Origin: JBELHR01 sp049607205
Lineage (GTDB): Bacteria; Bacteroidota; Bacteroidia; Flavobacteriales; Flavobacteriaceae
Length of the DNA stretch: 36,197 nucleotides
Reading direction: 5' to 3'
Assembly: GCA_049607205.1 (NCBI GenBank)
Contig: JBMYWH010000023.1
Location: 1-36,197, forward strand
Shown here: positions 8,857 to 16,295 of the stretch, piece after piece
Numbering within the stretch: the stretch's first letter is position 1
Layout of the letters: every line of letters starts with the position of its first letter
The notes under the pieces: generated by a model
What the model saw: only the letters and a program-made list of their open reading frames with translations
What the model was told of the DNA's origin: nothing
The model's database searches: none
Position numbers and translations under genes: made by a program

Positions 8857-8887
8857 GCCGTATTTTTACATATAATGTGTTTTTTTC

Positions 8888-8920
8888 TTGAAATTATATG
8901 AATTAATTTTCATTACTTTG
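8888..8920 (+). promoter_or_regulatory. Probable promoter of fabH-accB-accC
   Basis: TTG (8888-8890) and TTACTTTG (8913-8920) are 22 nt apart; the -7 differs from TAnnTTTG at one base. It lies 46 nt before the fabH ATG at 8967. Confidence 0.5.
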
Positions 8921-8966
8921 ACCCCAAATTTTTTTGAACGGAAAAAATAATAGATTAGAAGAAAGT

Positions 8967-9956
8967 ATGAGTAAATTAACTGCCGCAATTACAGCCGTTG
9001 GAAAATACGTGCCGGAAGATGTTTTAACCAATGAGATGTTATCTCAGATGGTTGAGACTAATGATGAGTGGATTACTACGAGAACTGGAATTAAGGAGAG
9101 AAGGATTCTTAAAAAGGAAGGAGCAGGAACTGGCTATATGGCAATTCGTGCTGCTCAAGACCTTATTAATAAAAGTGGTGTTGATCCTAAGGATATTGAT
9201 CTAGTACTGATGGCTACGGCCACACCAGATATGATGGTGGCTTCTACAGGGACTTATGTAGCAACTGAAATTGGGGCTATTAATGCATTTGCCTATGATC
9301 TTCAGGCGGCTTGTTCAAGTTTCCTATATGGGATGTCAACTGCTGCGGCTTATATAGAGTCCGGTAGGTATAAAAAGGTCTTGTTAATTGGAGGAGATAA
9401 AATGTCTTCTATTATAGATTATACAGATAGAGCAACTTGTATTATCTTTGGTGATGGAGCAGGAGCTGTATTGTTTGAGGCTAATGAAGAAGGAAACGGC
9501 TTACAAGATGAATACCTTCGTGGAGATTCGGTTGGTAGAGATTTCTTGAACATGAGAGCAGGAGGGTCTATCATGCCGGTGACTGAAGAGGTTTTGGCCA
9601 AGGGGCTTAACAAAGTATATCAAGATGGTAAAAATGTATTTAAGTATGCCGTAACTAATATGGCAGATGTAAGTGCAAAAATGCTTGAGCGAAATAACTT
9701 AAGCAAAGAGGATGTAGATTGGTTAGCGCCGCATCAAGCAAATAAGAGAATCATTGAGGCTACGGCCAATAGAGTTGGATTGGAAAGTGATAAAGTAATG
9801 ATGAATATTCAGCATTATGGAAATACAACATCAGCAACATTACCTTTGTTGTTAGCTGATTATGAGAGTAAACTGAAAAAAGGAGATAATATTATATTCG
9901 CTGCCTTTGGTGGTGGATTTACATGGGGGTCTATTTATTTAAAGTGGGCCTATTAA
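8967..9956 (+). CDS. fabH: 3-oxoacyl-ACP synthase III
   Basis: Starts fatty-acid elongation by condensing an acyl-CoA with malonyl-ACP. It is 329 residues from the ATG at 8967; the longer reading from a TTG at 8934 adds a non-conserved lysine-rich segment and is rejected. The catalytic triad is visible: Cys in LQAACSSFLYG, His in APHQANKRI and Asn in HYGNTTSATLP. TNDEWITTRTGIKERR near residue 30 and the C-terminal AAFGGGFTWGS are also typical. First gene of the fabH-accB-accC operon, so acceptor-forming and malonyl-CoA-forming steps are co-expressed. Confidence 0.97.
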   Translation: MSKLTAAITAVGKYVPEDVLTNEMLSQMVETNDEWITTRTGIKERRILKKEGAGTGYMAIRAAQDLINKSGVDPKDIDLVLMATATPDMMVASTGTYVATEIGAINAFAYDLQAACSSFLYGMSTAAAYIESGRYKKVLLIGGDKMSSIIDYTDRATCIIFGDGAGAVLFEANEEGNGLQDEYLRGDSVGRDFLNMRAGGSIMPVTEEVLAKGLNKVYQDGKNVFKYAVTNMADVSAKMLERNNLSKEDVDWLAPHQANKRIIEATANRVGLESDKVMMNIQHYGNTTSATLPLLLADYESKLKKGDNIIFAAFGGGFTWGSIYLKWAY

Positions 9957-9986
9957 AATTCGTAATCTAACGTAAAACTTATAACA

Positions 9987-10487
9987 ATGGATTTAAAAGA
10001 AATTCAAAGCCTGATTAAATTTGTAGCTAGATCTGGCGCAAATGAGGTTAAATTGGAAATGGAAGATGTAAAAATCACCATTAAAACTGGCGGAGAAAAA
10101 ACTGAGACTACAATTGTTCAGTCTGCACCAATGGCTATGGGACAAATCCCAGTTATGCCTGCTCAACCAGCAGCAGCACCAGTAGCTGTTGAAGCTGCAC
10201 CTGCTGCGGCAGAAGCTGCTCCAGCACAAGAGGCGGAGAACAATAACTATATCGAGATTAAATCTCCAATTATTGGAACGTTCTATCGCAAACCATCACC
10301 AGACAAGCCAACATTTGCGGAGGTAGGTGATACTGTTTCTCCGGATACAGTTGTTTGTGTGATTGAAGCCATGAAACTTTTCAACGAAATCGAATCAGAG
10401 GTGAGTGGAAAGATTGTAAAAGTATTGGTTGAAGACAGTACTCCTGTTGAATTTGGACAACCATTATTCTTAGTTGATCCTTCTTAG
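9987..10487 (+). CDS. accB: Acetyl-CoA carboxylase biotin carboxyl carrier protein
   Basis: Carries the carboxybiotin between biotin carboxylase and carboxyltransferase in malonyl-CoA synthesis. It is 166 residues. The N-terminal 45 residues form the interaction segment (MDLKEIQSLIKFV). An Ala/Pro-rich flexible linker covers about 46-82, and the biotinyl domain 83-166 contains EAMKLFNE with the biotinylated Lys at residue 130. Located 30 nt after fabH and 24 nt before accC; a single operon. Confidence 0.97.
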   Translation: MDLKEIQSLIKFVARSGANEVKLEMEDVKITIKTGGEKTETTIVQSAPMAMGQIPVMPAQPAAAPVAVEAAPAAAEAAPAQEAENNNYIEIKSPIIGTFYRKPSPDKPTFAEVGDTVSPDTVVCVIEAMKLFNEIESEVSGKIVKVLVEDSTPVEFGQPLFLVDPS

Positions 10488-10511
10488 TACTAACGATTTA
10501 ATATTTCGGTT

Positions 10512-11852
10512 ATGTTTAAAAAGATTTTAATCGCCAATAGAGGGGAGATTGCATTACGTGTAATCAGAACTTGTCGCGAGATGGGAATCAAGACTGTTGC
10601 AGTATATTCTACAGCAGATGCAGAAAGCTTGCATGTGAAATTTGCAGATGAAGCAGTTTGTATCGGTCCAGCACCGTCTTCGGATTCTTATTTGAAAATG
10701 TCAAATATTATTGCTGCAGCAGAGATTACTAATGCTGACGCTATTCACCCAGGATATGGTTTCTTATCTGAAAATTCTAAGTTTTCTGCTTTGTGTGAAG
10801 AACATGAGATCAAATTCATTGGAGCTTCTCCAGGGATGATTGATCGTATGGGTGATAAGGCTTCTGCTAAAGCTACTATGAAAGCTGCAGGAGTCCCTAC
10901 TATTCCAGGTTCAGAAGGACTTTTAGCTTCTTTTGAAGAGACGGAGAAGTTGGCACAAGAAATGGGTTACCCAGTGATGCTTAAAGCTACTGCCGGTGGT
11001 GGTGGTAAAGGTATGCGAGCTGTATGGGAGGCCGAAAATCTAAGAGACGCATGGGATTCTGCACGTCAAGAATCAAAAGCGGCTTTTGGTAATGATGGTA
11101 TGTATATGGAGAAGCTTATTGAAGAGCCTCGTCATATCGAAATTCAAATTGTAGGAGATTCTTTTGGTAAGGCATGTCACTTATCGGAAAGAGATTGTTC
11201 TGTACAGCGTAGACACCAGAAATTAACCGAAGAGACTCCATCTCCTTTTATGACAGAGGAGCTGCGTGAACGTATGGGTGAAGCTGCTGTGAAGGCTGCG
11301 GAATTCATCAAGTATGAAGGTGCTGGTACAGTTGAGTTTTTGGTTGATAAGCACAGAAACTTCTACTTTATGGAGATGAATACAAGAATTCAAGTAGAGC
11401 ATCCAATTACTGAACAAGTAATTGACTTCGATTTGATTCGTGAACAAATTTCAGTAGCGGCAGGAATCCCTATTACAGGAAAAAATTACTTCCCTAAATT
11501 GCATTCTATTGAATGCCGTATCAATGCGGAAGATCCTTATAATGATTTCCGTCCTGCTCCGGGTAAGATCGCTAATTTCCATGCACCGGGAGGTCATGGT
11601 GTGCGTCTAGATACTCATGTGTATGCAGGGTATATGATTCCACCTAATTATGATTCAATGGTTGCTAAGTTAATTACAACTGCTCAAACTCGTGAAGAGG
11701 CAATTTCTAAAATGAAGCGCGCCCTAGATGAGTTTATCATTGAAGGGGTAAAAACAACAATTCCTTTCCACAGACAATTGATGGATCATCCGGACTATGT
11801 TGCGGGTAATTACACTACTAAGTTTATGGAAGATTTCCAAATGGAAGAATAA
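10512..11852 (+). CDS. accC: Acetyl-CoA carboxylase, biotin carboxylase subunit
   Basis: ATP- and bicarbonate-dependent carboxylation of the biotin on AccB. It is 446 residues, matching single-function AccC and not the longer pyruvate or propionyl-CoA carboxylases. The N-terminal fold starts FKKILIANRGEIALRVIRT; the ATP-grasp glycine-rich loop is KATAGGGGKGMRAVW; RDCSVQRRHQKLTEETPSP and FMEMNTRIQVEHPITE give the metal and catalytic residues. The last gene of the fabH operon, ended by a strong terminator. Confidence 0.97.
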   Translation: MFKKILIANRGEIALRVIRTCREMGIKTVAVYSTADAESLHVKFADEAVCIGPAPSSDSYLKMSNIIAAAEITNADAIHPGYGFLSENSKFSALCEEHEIKFIGASPGMIDRMGDKASAKATMKAAGVPTIPGSEGLLASFEETEKLAQEMGYPVMLKATAGGGGKGMRAVWEAENLRDAWDSARQESKAAFGNDGMYMEKLIEEPRHIEIQIVGDSFGKACHLSERDCSVQRRHQKLTEETPSPFMTEELRERMGEAAVKAAEFIKYEGAGTVEFLVDKHRNFYFMEMNTRIQVEHPITEQVIDFDLIREQISVAAGIPITGKNYFPKLHSIECRINAEDPYNDFRPAPGKIANFHAPGGHGVRLDTHVYAGYMIPPNYDSMVAKLITTAQTREEAISKMKRALDEFIIEGVKTTIPFHRQLMDHPDYVAGNYTTKFMEDFQMEE

Positions 11853-11855
11853 AAC

Positions 11856-11887
11856 AAAAGCGATTCATTATTGAATCGCTTTTTTTT
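11856..11887 (+). terminator. Intrinsic terminator after accC
   Basis: A 12-bp perfect stem (11856-11867 with 11872-11883), 4-nt loop and a T run through 11887. Its right arm overlaps the -33 of the next gene's promoter. Confidence 0.93.
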
Positions 11888-11899
11888 GTCTTAAATTTG
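11871..11899 (+). promoter_or_regulatory. Promoter of the Lrp/AsnC regulator, overlapping the accC terminator
   Basis: TTG (11871-11873) and TAAATTTG (11892-11899), 18 nt apart, match consensus. The -7 box ends only 4 nt before the ATG at 11904, so the transcript is predicted to be leaderless or nearly so. Confidence 0.7.
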
Positions 11900-11903
11900 A
11901 GCT

Positions 11904-12365
11904 ATGAAAGATGAATTAAATTTAGATGGGATCGATAAGATCATATTAAACGCCTTGATTGAGGATGCTAGGATTTCAGTTTCTGCCATTGCGCGTTTGG
12001 TTGGGATATCTAGTGCGGCAATTCATCAAAGGCTCAAAAAACTAGAGAGTTCTGGATTGATCGAGGGGTCTATGTTGATTGTAAACCCGAAGGTTTTGGG
12101 TTTTAAGACCCTGGCTTTTGTGGGAGTTTTTCTCGATACTTCTTCTAAATATAAGGATGCGATTAATCGCTTAAAGGAAATTCCAGAAGTAGTAGAGAGT
12201 CATTATACTACAGGGAATTATGCTATTTTTCTAAAGATTAGATGTAAGGATAATGAACATTTAATGCAGGTGTTGAATAATGAAATACAAAAGATTAAGG
12301 GGGTCGCTAGAACAGAGACTTTTATTTCTTTAGAGCAACAAATTTCAAAACAACTTATTTTTTAA
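11904..12365 (+). CDS. Lrp/AsnC family transcriptional regulator
   Basis: DNA-binding regulator of 153 residues. The N-terminal 60 residues form an AsnC-type winged helix-turn-helix (DKIILNALIEDARISVSAIA, then GISSAAIHQRLKKLESSGLI). The C-terminal RAM effector-binding domain runs from about 65 to 145 (VESHYTTGNYAIFLKI is the typical core). Its effector is probably an amino acid by family. It sits 17 nt upstream of a type I asparaginase in the same orientation, so control of amino-acid catabolism, possibly including its neighbour, is a reasonable inference. The N-terminus is well defined because the -7 box abuts the ATG. Confidence 0.93.
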   Translation: MKDELNLDGIDKIILNALIEDARISVSAIARLVGISSAAIHQRLKKLESSGLIEGSMLIVNPKVLGFKTLAFVGVFLDTSSKYKDAINRLKEIPEVVESHYTTGNYAIFLKIRCKDNEHLMQVLNNEIQKIKGVARTETFISLEQQISKQLIF

Positions 12366-12382
12366 TATAAACTTCTTTGGTG

Positions 12383-13420
12383 ATGTCAAAATCTACCCGA
12401 ATATTGATTGTTTATACCGGTGGAACCATTGGTATGGTTAAAGATTATAAAATTGGTGCCTTACGTGCTTTTGACTTTTCAAAGATCTCAAGTAGGATTC
12501 CTGAATTGGAGCAGTTGGATTGTAAGATTGATACAGTGTCTTTTGATCAGGTAATAGATTCTTCCAATGTGACTCTAGCGGATATGGTGGCTATAGGAAA
12601 GATCATTGAATCAAATTATACGACTTATGATGGTTTTGTGGTTTTAACAGGTTCAGATACTATGGCTTATATTTCTTCTACGCTGAGTTTTATGCTGGAG
12701 AACTTGCGTAAGCCTGTTATATTTACAGGATCACAGCTACCTATTGGAGATTTACGAACTGATGCAAAGGAGAATTTAATCACTGCCATAGAGGTAGCTT
12801 CTGCAAAACTTGATGGTCAACCCGCAATTTGTGAGGTTTGCCTTTATTTTGAATATAAACTGTATAGAGCCAATCGAACTACTAAGGAAAGTGCCGAACA
12901 TTTTGAGGCTTTTGTGTCTTCAAATTATCCTCCATTAGCGGAGAGTGGAGTACATCTTACTTTCAATAAACCACTGCTTTACAGGCCTAAGAGTTTTGTA
13001 AAAGAATTAATTTTGAGAACTAATTTAGAGCCTGATGTTCTTGTGATTAAGATATTTCCAGGTTTGCAAGAAAAGGTATTAAAGCATTTATTGCAAACTC
13101 CGGACTTAAAAGGGGTTGTTCTCGAAACTTACGGTGCGGGTAATGCACCGAGTCATCCTTGGTTTACAAGATTGCTTTCTGAGGCAATCTCTCGAGGAAT
13201 TCGAATTGTGAATGTCACGCAATGTAATGGGGGAAGTGTGATCCTAGGACATTATGAAACAAGTTACGAACTCAAGTTAATGGGGCTTATTAATGGGAAA
13301 GATTTGACCACAGAGGCGGCTCTAGCCAAACTAATGTACTTGCTTGGAGCGGAGAAGGAACTGTTAGATTTTAAAGCAGTCTATGAGAGTTCTTTAAGAG
13401 GAGAATTAACAGAAAATTAA
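12383..13420 (+). CDS. ansA: Type I L-asparaginase
   Basis: Hydrolyses asparagine to aspartate and ammonia in the cytoplasm. It is 345 residues from the ATG at 12383; in-frame TTG (12377) and GTG (12380) codons just upstream are less likely. There is no signal peptide, which fits the cytoplasmic type I enzyme. Active-site motifs: YTGGTIGM (nucleophile Thr), LTGSDTMAY (Thr-Asp pair), and DLRTDAKENL (catalytic Lys). ETYGAGNAPSH marks the C-terminal domain. Likely cotranscribed with the upstream Lrp/AsnC gene. Asparaginase beside exbB is a familiar flavobacterial order. Confidence 0.94.
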   Translation: MSKSTRILIVYTGGTIGMVKDYKIGALRAFDFSKISSRIPELEQLDCKIDTVSFDQVIDSSNVTLADMVAIGKIIESNYTTYDGFVVLTGSDTMAYISSTLSFMLENLRKPVIFTGSQLPIGDLRTDAKENLITAIEVASAKLDGQPAICEVCLYFEYKLYRANRTTKESAEHFEAFVSSNYPPLAESGVHLTFNKPLLYRPKSFVKELILRTNLEPDVLVIKIFPGLQEKVLKHLLQTPDLKGVVLETYGAGNAPSHPWFTRLLSEAISRGIRIVNVTQCNGGSVILGHYETSYELKLMGLINGKDLTTEAALAKLMYLLGAEKELLDFKAVYESSLRGELTEN

Positions 13421-13604
13421 TGATTATATGATTAAAATCATTGTTTGTTAAGTTTTCTTTAAAGAAACGGCCCGATTATTGCGAGGATTAATTATATACC
13501 TGTCAAATCATGGCAATTGATTCAAAGTTTAACGAAAATTAAGTTTAATTGATTTTTTCAATTGATTAATTTTTTGTTACTTGCCAAGCGCAAAATCAGT
13601 GCAT

Positions 13605-13691
13605 GGAGAGGTGGCCGAGTGGTTTAAGGCGCACGCCTGGAAAGCGTGTTTACGCGGAAGTGTATCGAGGGTTCGAATCCCTTCCTCTCCG
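13605..13691 (+). tRNA. tRNA-Ser (anticodon GGA)
   Basis: Acceptor arms GGAGAGG (13605-13611) and CCTCTCC (13684-13690) pair fully, followed by discriminator G; the 3' CCA is not encoded. The anticodon stem CACGC/GCGTG encloses CTGGAAA, giving GGA, which reads UCC/UCU. A long variable arm and the TTCGAAT T-loop confirm the serine type. The 184 bases before it hold no gene; a weak TTACTTGC at 13577-13584 might be the -7. Confidence 0.97.
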
Positions 13692-13750
13692 CAGAGTTTG
13701 CAGAATAATAAATTAACCCGTTAACTATTTAATAAATTAATTATTACAAA

Positions 13751-14584
13751 ATGAAAAGAGTATTATCAATCCTAGCGATTACTGGTTTATTGTCTTTTGG
13801 TATGGCAACAAGCACGTACGCTTTCCAAGGAACAGAACAGACTACAGAAGAAACTGCTACTACTGATGCAGCAGCAGCTGAAGCAGCTCCGGCTGAGGTA
13901 CAAGAAGAAACTGTTGTAGTAGAAGAAGTAGTTGAAGAAGTGCCTACAGAAGAGGCTTCATTCCACCAAATCTTAAAACAACGTTTTATTGAAGGGGGAC
14001 CTTTCTTCATGGGAATTGTATTAGTTGCCTTAATTTTAGGATTAGCTATCGCAATCGAACGTATTATTTACTTAAACATGGCGACTACGAACACTAAGAA
14101 ATTAGTTGCTTCTGTTGATGCTGCTTTGAACGAAGGTGGTGTTGAAGCTGCTAAAGAAGTTTGTAGAAGTACAAAAGGACCAGTTGCTTCTATTTTTTAT
14201 CAAGGTTTAGACCGTTACGATGAAGGATTAGAAAACGTTGAGAAAGCTGTAGTTGGTTACGGTGGTGTTCAAATGGGTCTTTTAGAGAAAAACGTATCAT
14301 GGGTATCTTTATTTATTGCCTTAGCTCCAATGCTTGGGTTCATGGGTACGGTAATTGGTATGATTGGTGCCTTTGACTCGATTCAACAAGCAGGAGATAT
14401 TTCTCCAACAGTTGTAGCAGGAGGTATTAAAGTAGCCTTATTGACTACAGTGTTTGGACTTGTTGTTGGTATTATTCTTCAAATTTTTTATAACTACATC
14501 ATCTCTAAGATTGATGCAATCGTTAACTCTATGGAAGACGCGTCTATCCAATTAGTTGACCTTTTAGTTAGATATAAGAAATAA
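13751..14584 (+). CDS. exbB: MotA/TolQ/ExbB proton channel protein with signal peptide
   Basis: Proton-channel subunit that powers TonB- or Tol-type envelope machines with ExbD. It is 277 residues. Unlike the short E. coli form it begins with a probable cleavable signal peptide (MKRVLSILAI to STYA, about residue 24), then a 45-residue Ala/Glu/Thr/Val-rich acidic linker. The membrane core follows: TM1 about 84-107, cytoplasmic domain with GPVASIFYQGL, and the conserved channel helices LAPMLGFMGTVIGMIGAF and VALLTTVFGLVVGI. First of the operon exbB, membrane protein, exbD1, exbD2. No TonB gene is in the window. Confidence 0.93.
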   Translation: MKRVLSILAITGLLSFGMATSTYAFQGTEQTTEETATTDAAAAEAAPAEVQEETVVVEEVVEEVPTEEASFHQILKQRFIEGGPFFMGIVLVALILGLAIAIERIIYLNMATTNTKKLVASVDAALNEGGVEAAKEVCRSTKGPVASIFYQGLDRYDEGLENVEKAVVGYGGVQMGLLEKNVSWVSLFIALAPMLGFMGTVIGMIGAFDSIQQAGDISPTVVAGGIKVALLTTVFGLVVGIILQIFYNYIISKIDAIVNSMEDASIQLVDLLVRYKK

Positions 14585-14611
14585 TTGAATTAAGAATAAT
14601 AACAATTTATC

Positions 14612-15106
14612 ATGGACAATAATAAATTATCAAAAATACTTACTGGACTAAGCGCCTTCATCGGTCTTGTTGGTGTGTATTTTCTAGTGCAGATTATTGC
14701 AGTAGGGGATGAGACACTTATGATTGATGCAGACGAACAAGCTGCAGTAATTAGTCCGTTTATTAGTTTCTCTACTTGGGTGCTATATCTTACAATCTTA
14801 ATTACGGTTGTAGCCTCAGTATATAATCTAGTAAAACACCCGGATCAGTTAAAGAAGGCTTTGATTAGCCTAGGTGTATTAGGTGTTATCTTAGTTGTAG
14901 TTTACGCTATGGCTCCAGCTAACATTGTATTGGATGTTAATGGTCAACCTATTCCTATCGAAGCTGCCAATGGTACTGCTTTGGTTGGAGATGCTGCAAC
15001 TTCAGCGTCTAAATGGGTAAGTACGGGAATTAACTATGCTGTAGTACTTGGTGCTGTTGGTTTAGGATTTTTCGTATGGGACTTTATTAAAGGACTTTTA
15101 AAATAA
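14612..15106 (+). CDS. Four-helix membrane protein of the exb operon, unknown function
   Basis: 164 residues, no family recognised with confidence. Four hydrophobic segments are visible at about 9-29, 50-73, 85-105 and 142-162, with a short polar loop after TM1 (DADEQAA) and another after TM3 (NGQPIPIEAANGTA). It lies 27 nt after exbB and 7 nt before exbD1, so it is surely co-expressed with them. A structural or regulatory partner of the ExbB-ExbD motor is inferred from position only. Confidence 0.85.
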   Translation: MDNNKLSKILTGLSAFIGLVGVYFLVQIIAVGDETLMIDADEQAAVISPFISFSTWVLYLTILITVVASVYNLVKHPDQLKKALISLGVLGVILVVVYAMAPANIVLDVNGQPIPIEAANGTALVGDAATSASKWVSTGINYAVVLGAVGLGFFVWDFIKGLLK

Positions 15107-15113
15107 TATAAGC

Positions 15114-15734
15114 ATGGCAAGAAGAGAAGCAGGAGAAATTAATGCAGGTTCTATGGCGGATATCGCCTTTTTATTACTTGTATTTTTCTTAGTAACTACA
15201 ACTATGGATGTAGATGCAGGTATTTCTCGTAAACTTTCTGAAAAGCCACCTAAAGATTTCGTTCCTCCAATCTTAAAAGAGAAGAATGTATTTGAGGTAA
15301 ACATCAACCGTAACAATGATTTGTTAGTGGAAGATGACTTCACTACATTGGATCAATTAAGACAAAAAGCTATCGATTTTATCGATAATGGTGGGTCAAT
15401 TGGAAAACCTGGACCTGATGGTGAAGCGGGACTTCCTTGTGACTATTGCCACGGAGCAAAGGATCCTAAATCATCGGATCACCCGAATAAGGCGATTATT
15501 TCGGTTCAGTCTGATAGAGGTACTTCTTATGGAATGTACATTTCTGTTCAGAATGAGTTATTAGGTGCTTATACAGAGTTGAGAAACCGATATGCTAACG
15601 ATAAATTTGGAATGTCTTTTACAGAAATGGAAAAGATTTACAAAGGAGATCGTAAGAATACAGAATTAAAGAAGAAGATTGATGAGGTTAAGGAAGCTTA
15701 TCCTCAAATTATATCTGATGTTGAACAAAATTAA
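15114..15734 (+). CDS. exbD: ExbD/TolR family protein with CxxCH insertion (ExbD1)
   Basis: Single-pass energy-transduction subunit of 206 residues. Residues 1-15 are cytoplasmic; the single TM (about 16-34) begins with Asp16 in SMADIAFLLLVFF, equivalent to the proton-carrying Asp of E. coli ExbD. The rest is periplasmic. Compared with the common length of about 140, there is an inserted loop around residues 95-122 containing CDYCH (Cys109, Cys112, His113) and a Gly/Pro-rich lead-in. The sequence SDRGTSYGMYISVQNELL then returns to the TolR-like fold. The CxxCH could bind haem covalently or a metal; neither is shown. The next gene (exbD2) starts 10 nt later. Its 3' 572 bp plus the start of exbD2 are duplicated downstream. 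Confidence 0.92.
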   Translation: MARREAGEINAGSMADIAFLLLVFFLVTTTMDVDAGISRKLSEKPPKDFVPPILKEKNVFEVNINRNNDLLVEDDFTTLDQLRQKAIDFIDNGGSIGKPGPDGEAGLPCDYCHGAKDPKSSDHPNKAIISVQSDRGTSYGMYISVQNELLGAYTELRNRYANDKFGMSFTEMEKIYKGDRKNTELKKKIDEVKEAYPQIISDVEQN

Positions 15735-15764
15735 TAGCTAGATATGTCTAAGTTTGCAAAAAAG
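15163..15764 (+). repeat. Direct repeat A, copy 1 (exbD1 body to start of exbD2)
   Basis: This 602-bp block is collinear with 16309-16910 at a constant offset of 1146 and no net indel. It begins one base after the Asp16 codon of exbD1 and ends in the sixth to seventh codon of exbD2. Identity is uneven: 49 bases at 15438-15486, covering the CxxCH region, are identical. Confidence 0.93.
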
Positions 15765-16223
15765 AAAAAAGGTGTACCAGCCGTAAATACTTCTGCCTTA
15801 CCGGATATTGTATTTATGCTTTTGTTCTTCTTCATGGTAACAACTACTATGAGAGAAACAGATTTATTAATTGGTAACCCTCAATTACCTAACGCTCAAG
15901 AAACTAAGAAATTAGAACATAAAAGTTTAGTTTCTACGATCTATGTAGGTAAAGCGAAAGATCAGAAAAGATATGGAACAGGGGATCAGATTCAGTTAAA
16001 TGATAAATTAGCTCAAGTCGCTGACGTTGCTAATTTTATTTACGCTGAACGTTCAACTCGTAAGGAAGAAGAGATTCCTGCGATGACTACTTCTATTAAA
16101 GCTGATGTAAAATGTAATGTAGGTACGATTCAGGATATTCGTTCAGAATTGAGAGATGTTCGTGCTCTAAAAGTTTCTTATTCTTCTCGTGGTGGTGATC
16201 CTGCCATGAACTTGAAGCAATAA
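15744..16223 (+). CDS. exbD: ExbD/TolR family protein (ExbD2)
   Basis: Second ExbD subunit, 159 residues, without the CxxCH insertion. A lysine-rich cytoplasmic N-terminus (SKFAKKKKG) precedes the TM at about 21-39, with the proton-pathway Asp21 in ALPDIVFMLLFFFMV. The periplasmic part ends with a typical ExbD segment, IKADVKCNVGTIQDIRSELRDV. Two different exbD genes in tandem after exbB is usual in Bacteroidota. A strong terminator follows. Confidence 0.93.
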   Translation: MSKFAKKKKGVPAVNTSALPDIVFMLLFFFMVTTTMRETDLLIGNPQLPNAQETKKLEHKSLVSTIYVGKAKDQKRYGTGDQIQLNDKLAQVADVANFIYAERSTRKEEEIPAMTTSIKADVKCNVGTIQDIRSELRDVRALKVSYSSRGGDPAMNLKQ

Positions 16224-16241
16224 GTTCTTTTTAAAATAAAG

Positions 16242-16273
16242 AAAAAGGCAACCATTTTTGGTTGCCTTTTTTT
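16242..16273 (+). terminator. Intrinsic terminator after exbD2
   Basis: A 13-bp stem (16242-16254 with 16259-16271), 4-nt loop and a run of 7 T residues. The T run merges into the -7 box of the next gene. Confidence 0.93.
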
Positions 16274-16295
16274 ATATTTGAATATGACTAAACCA
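16262..16295 (+). repeat. Direct repeat B, copy 1 (terminator tail, -7 box, first four codons)
   Basis: 34 bp matching 16924-16957 at 33 of 34 positions (offset 662). It includes TTGCC, seven T residues, the -7 box, ATG and three further codons (ACT AAA CCA). Confidence 0.93.
16273..16280 (+). promoter_or_regulatory. -7 box of the exbD fusion gene
   Basis: TATATTTG matches the consensus and ends 3 nt before the ATG at 16284, so the mRNA would be leaderless. No well-spaced -33 TTG was found, since that position is taken by the terminator stem. Confidence 0.55.

Noticed and set aside
9993..10229. Minus-strand Cys/Trp/Ser-rich ORF opposite accB
   Set aside because: Antisense reading of the Ala/Pro-rich accB linker; no independent evidence.
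13421..13604. Small gene in the gap before tRNA-Ser
   Set aside because: No reading frame of useful length with a promoter; only short A/T-rich inverted repeats and a weak possible -7 box are seen.
13744..14010. Minus-strand ORF rich in Ser, Thr and Val opposite exbB
   Set aside because: It is a shadow of the low-complexity acidic linker of exbB; composition is explained by the opposite strand, and it has no promoter or homologous motif.
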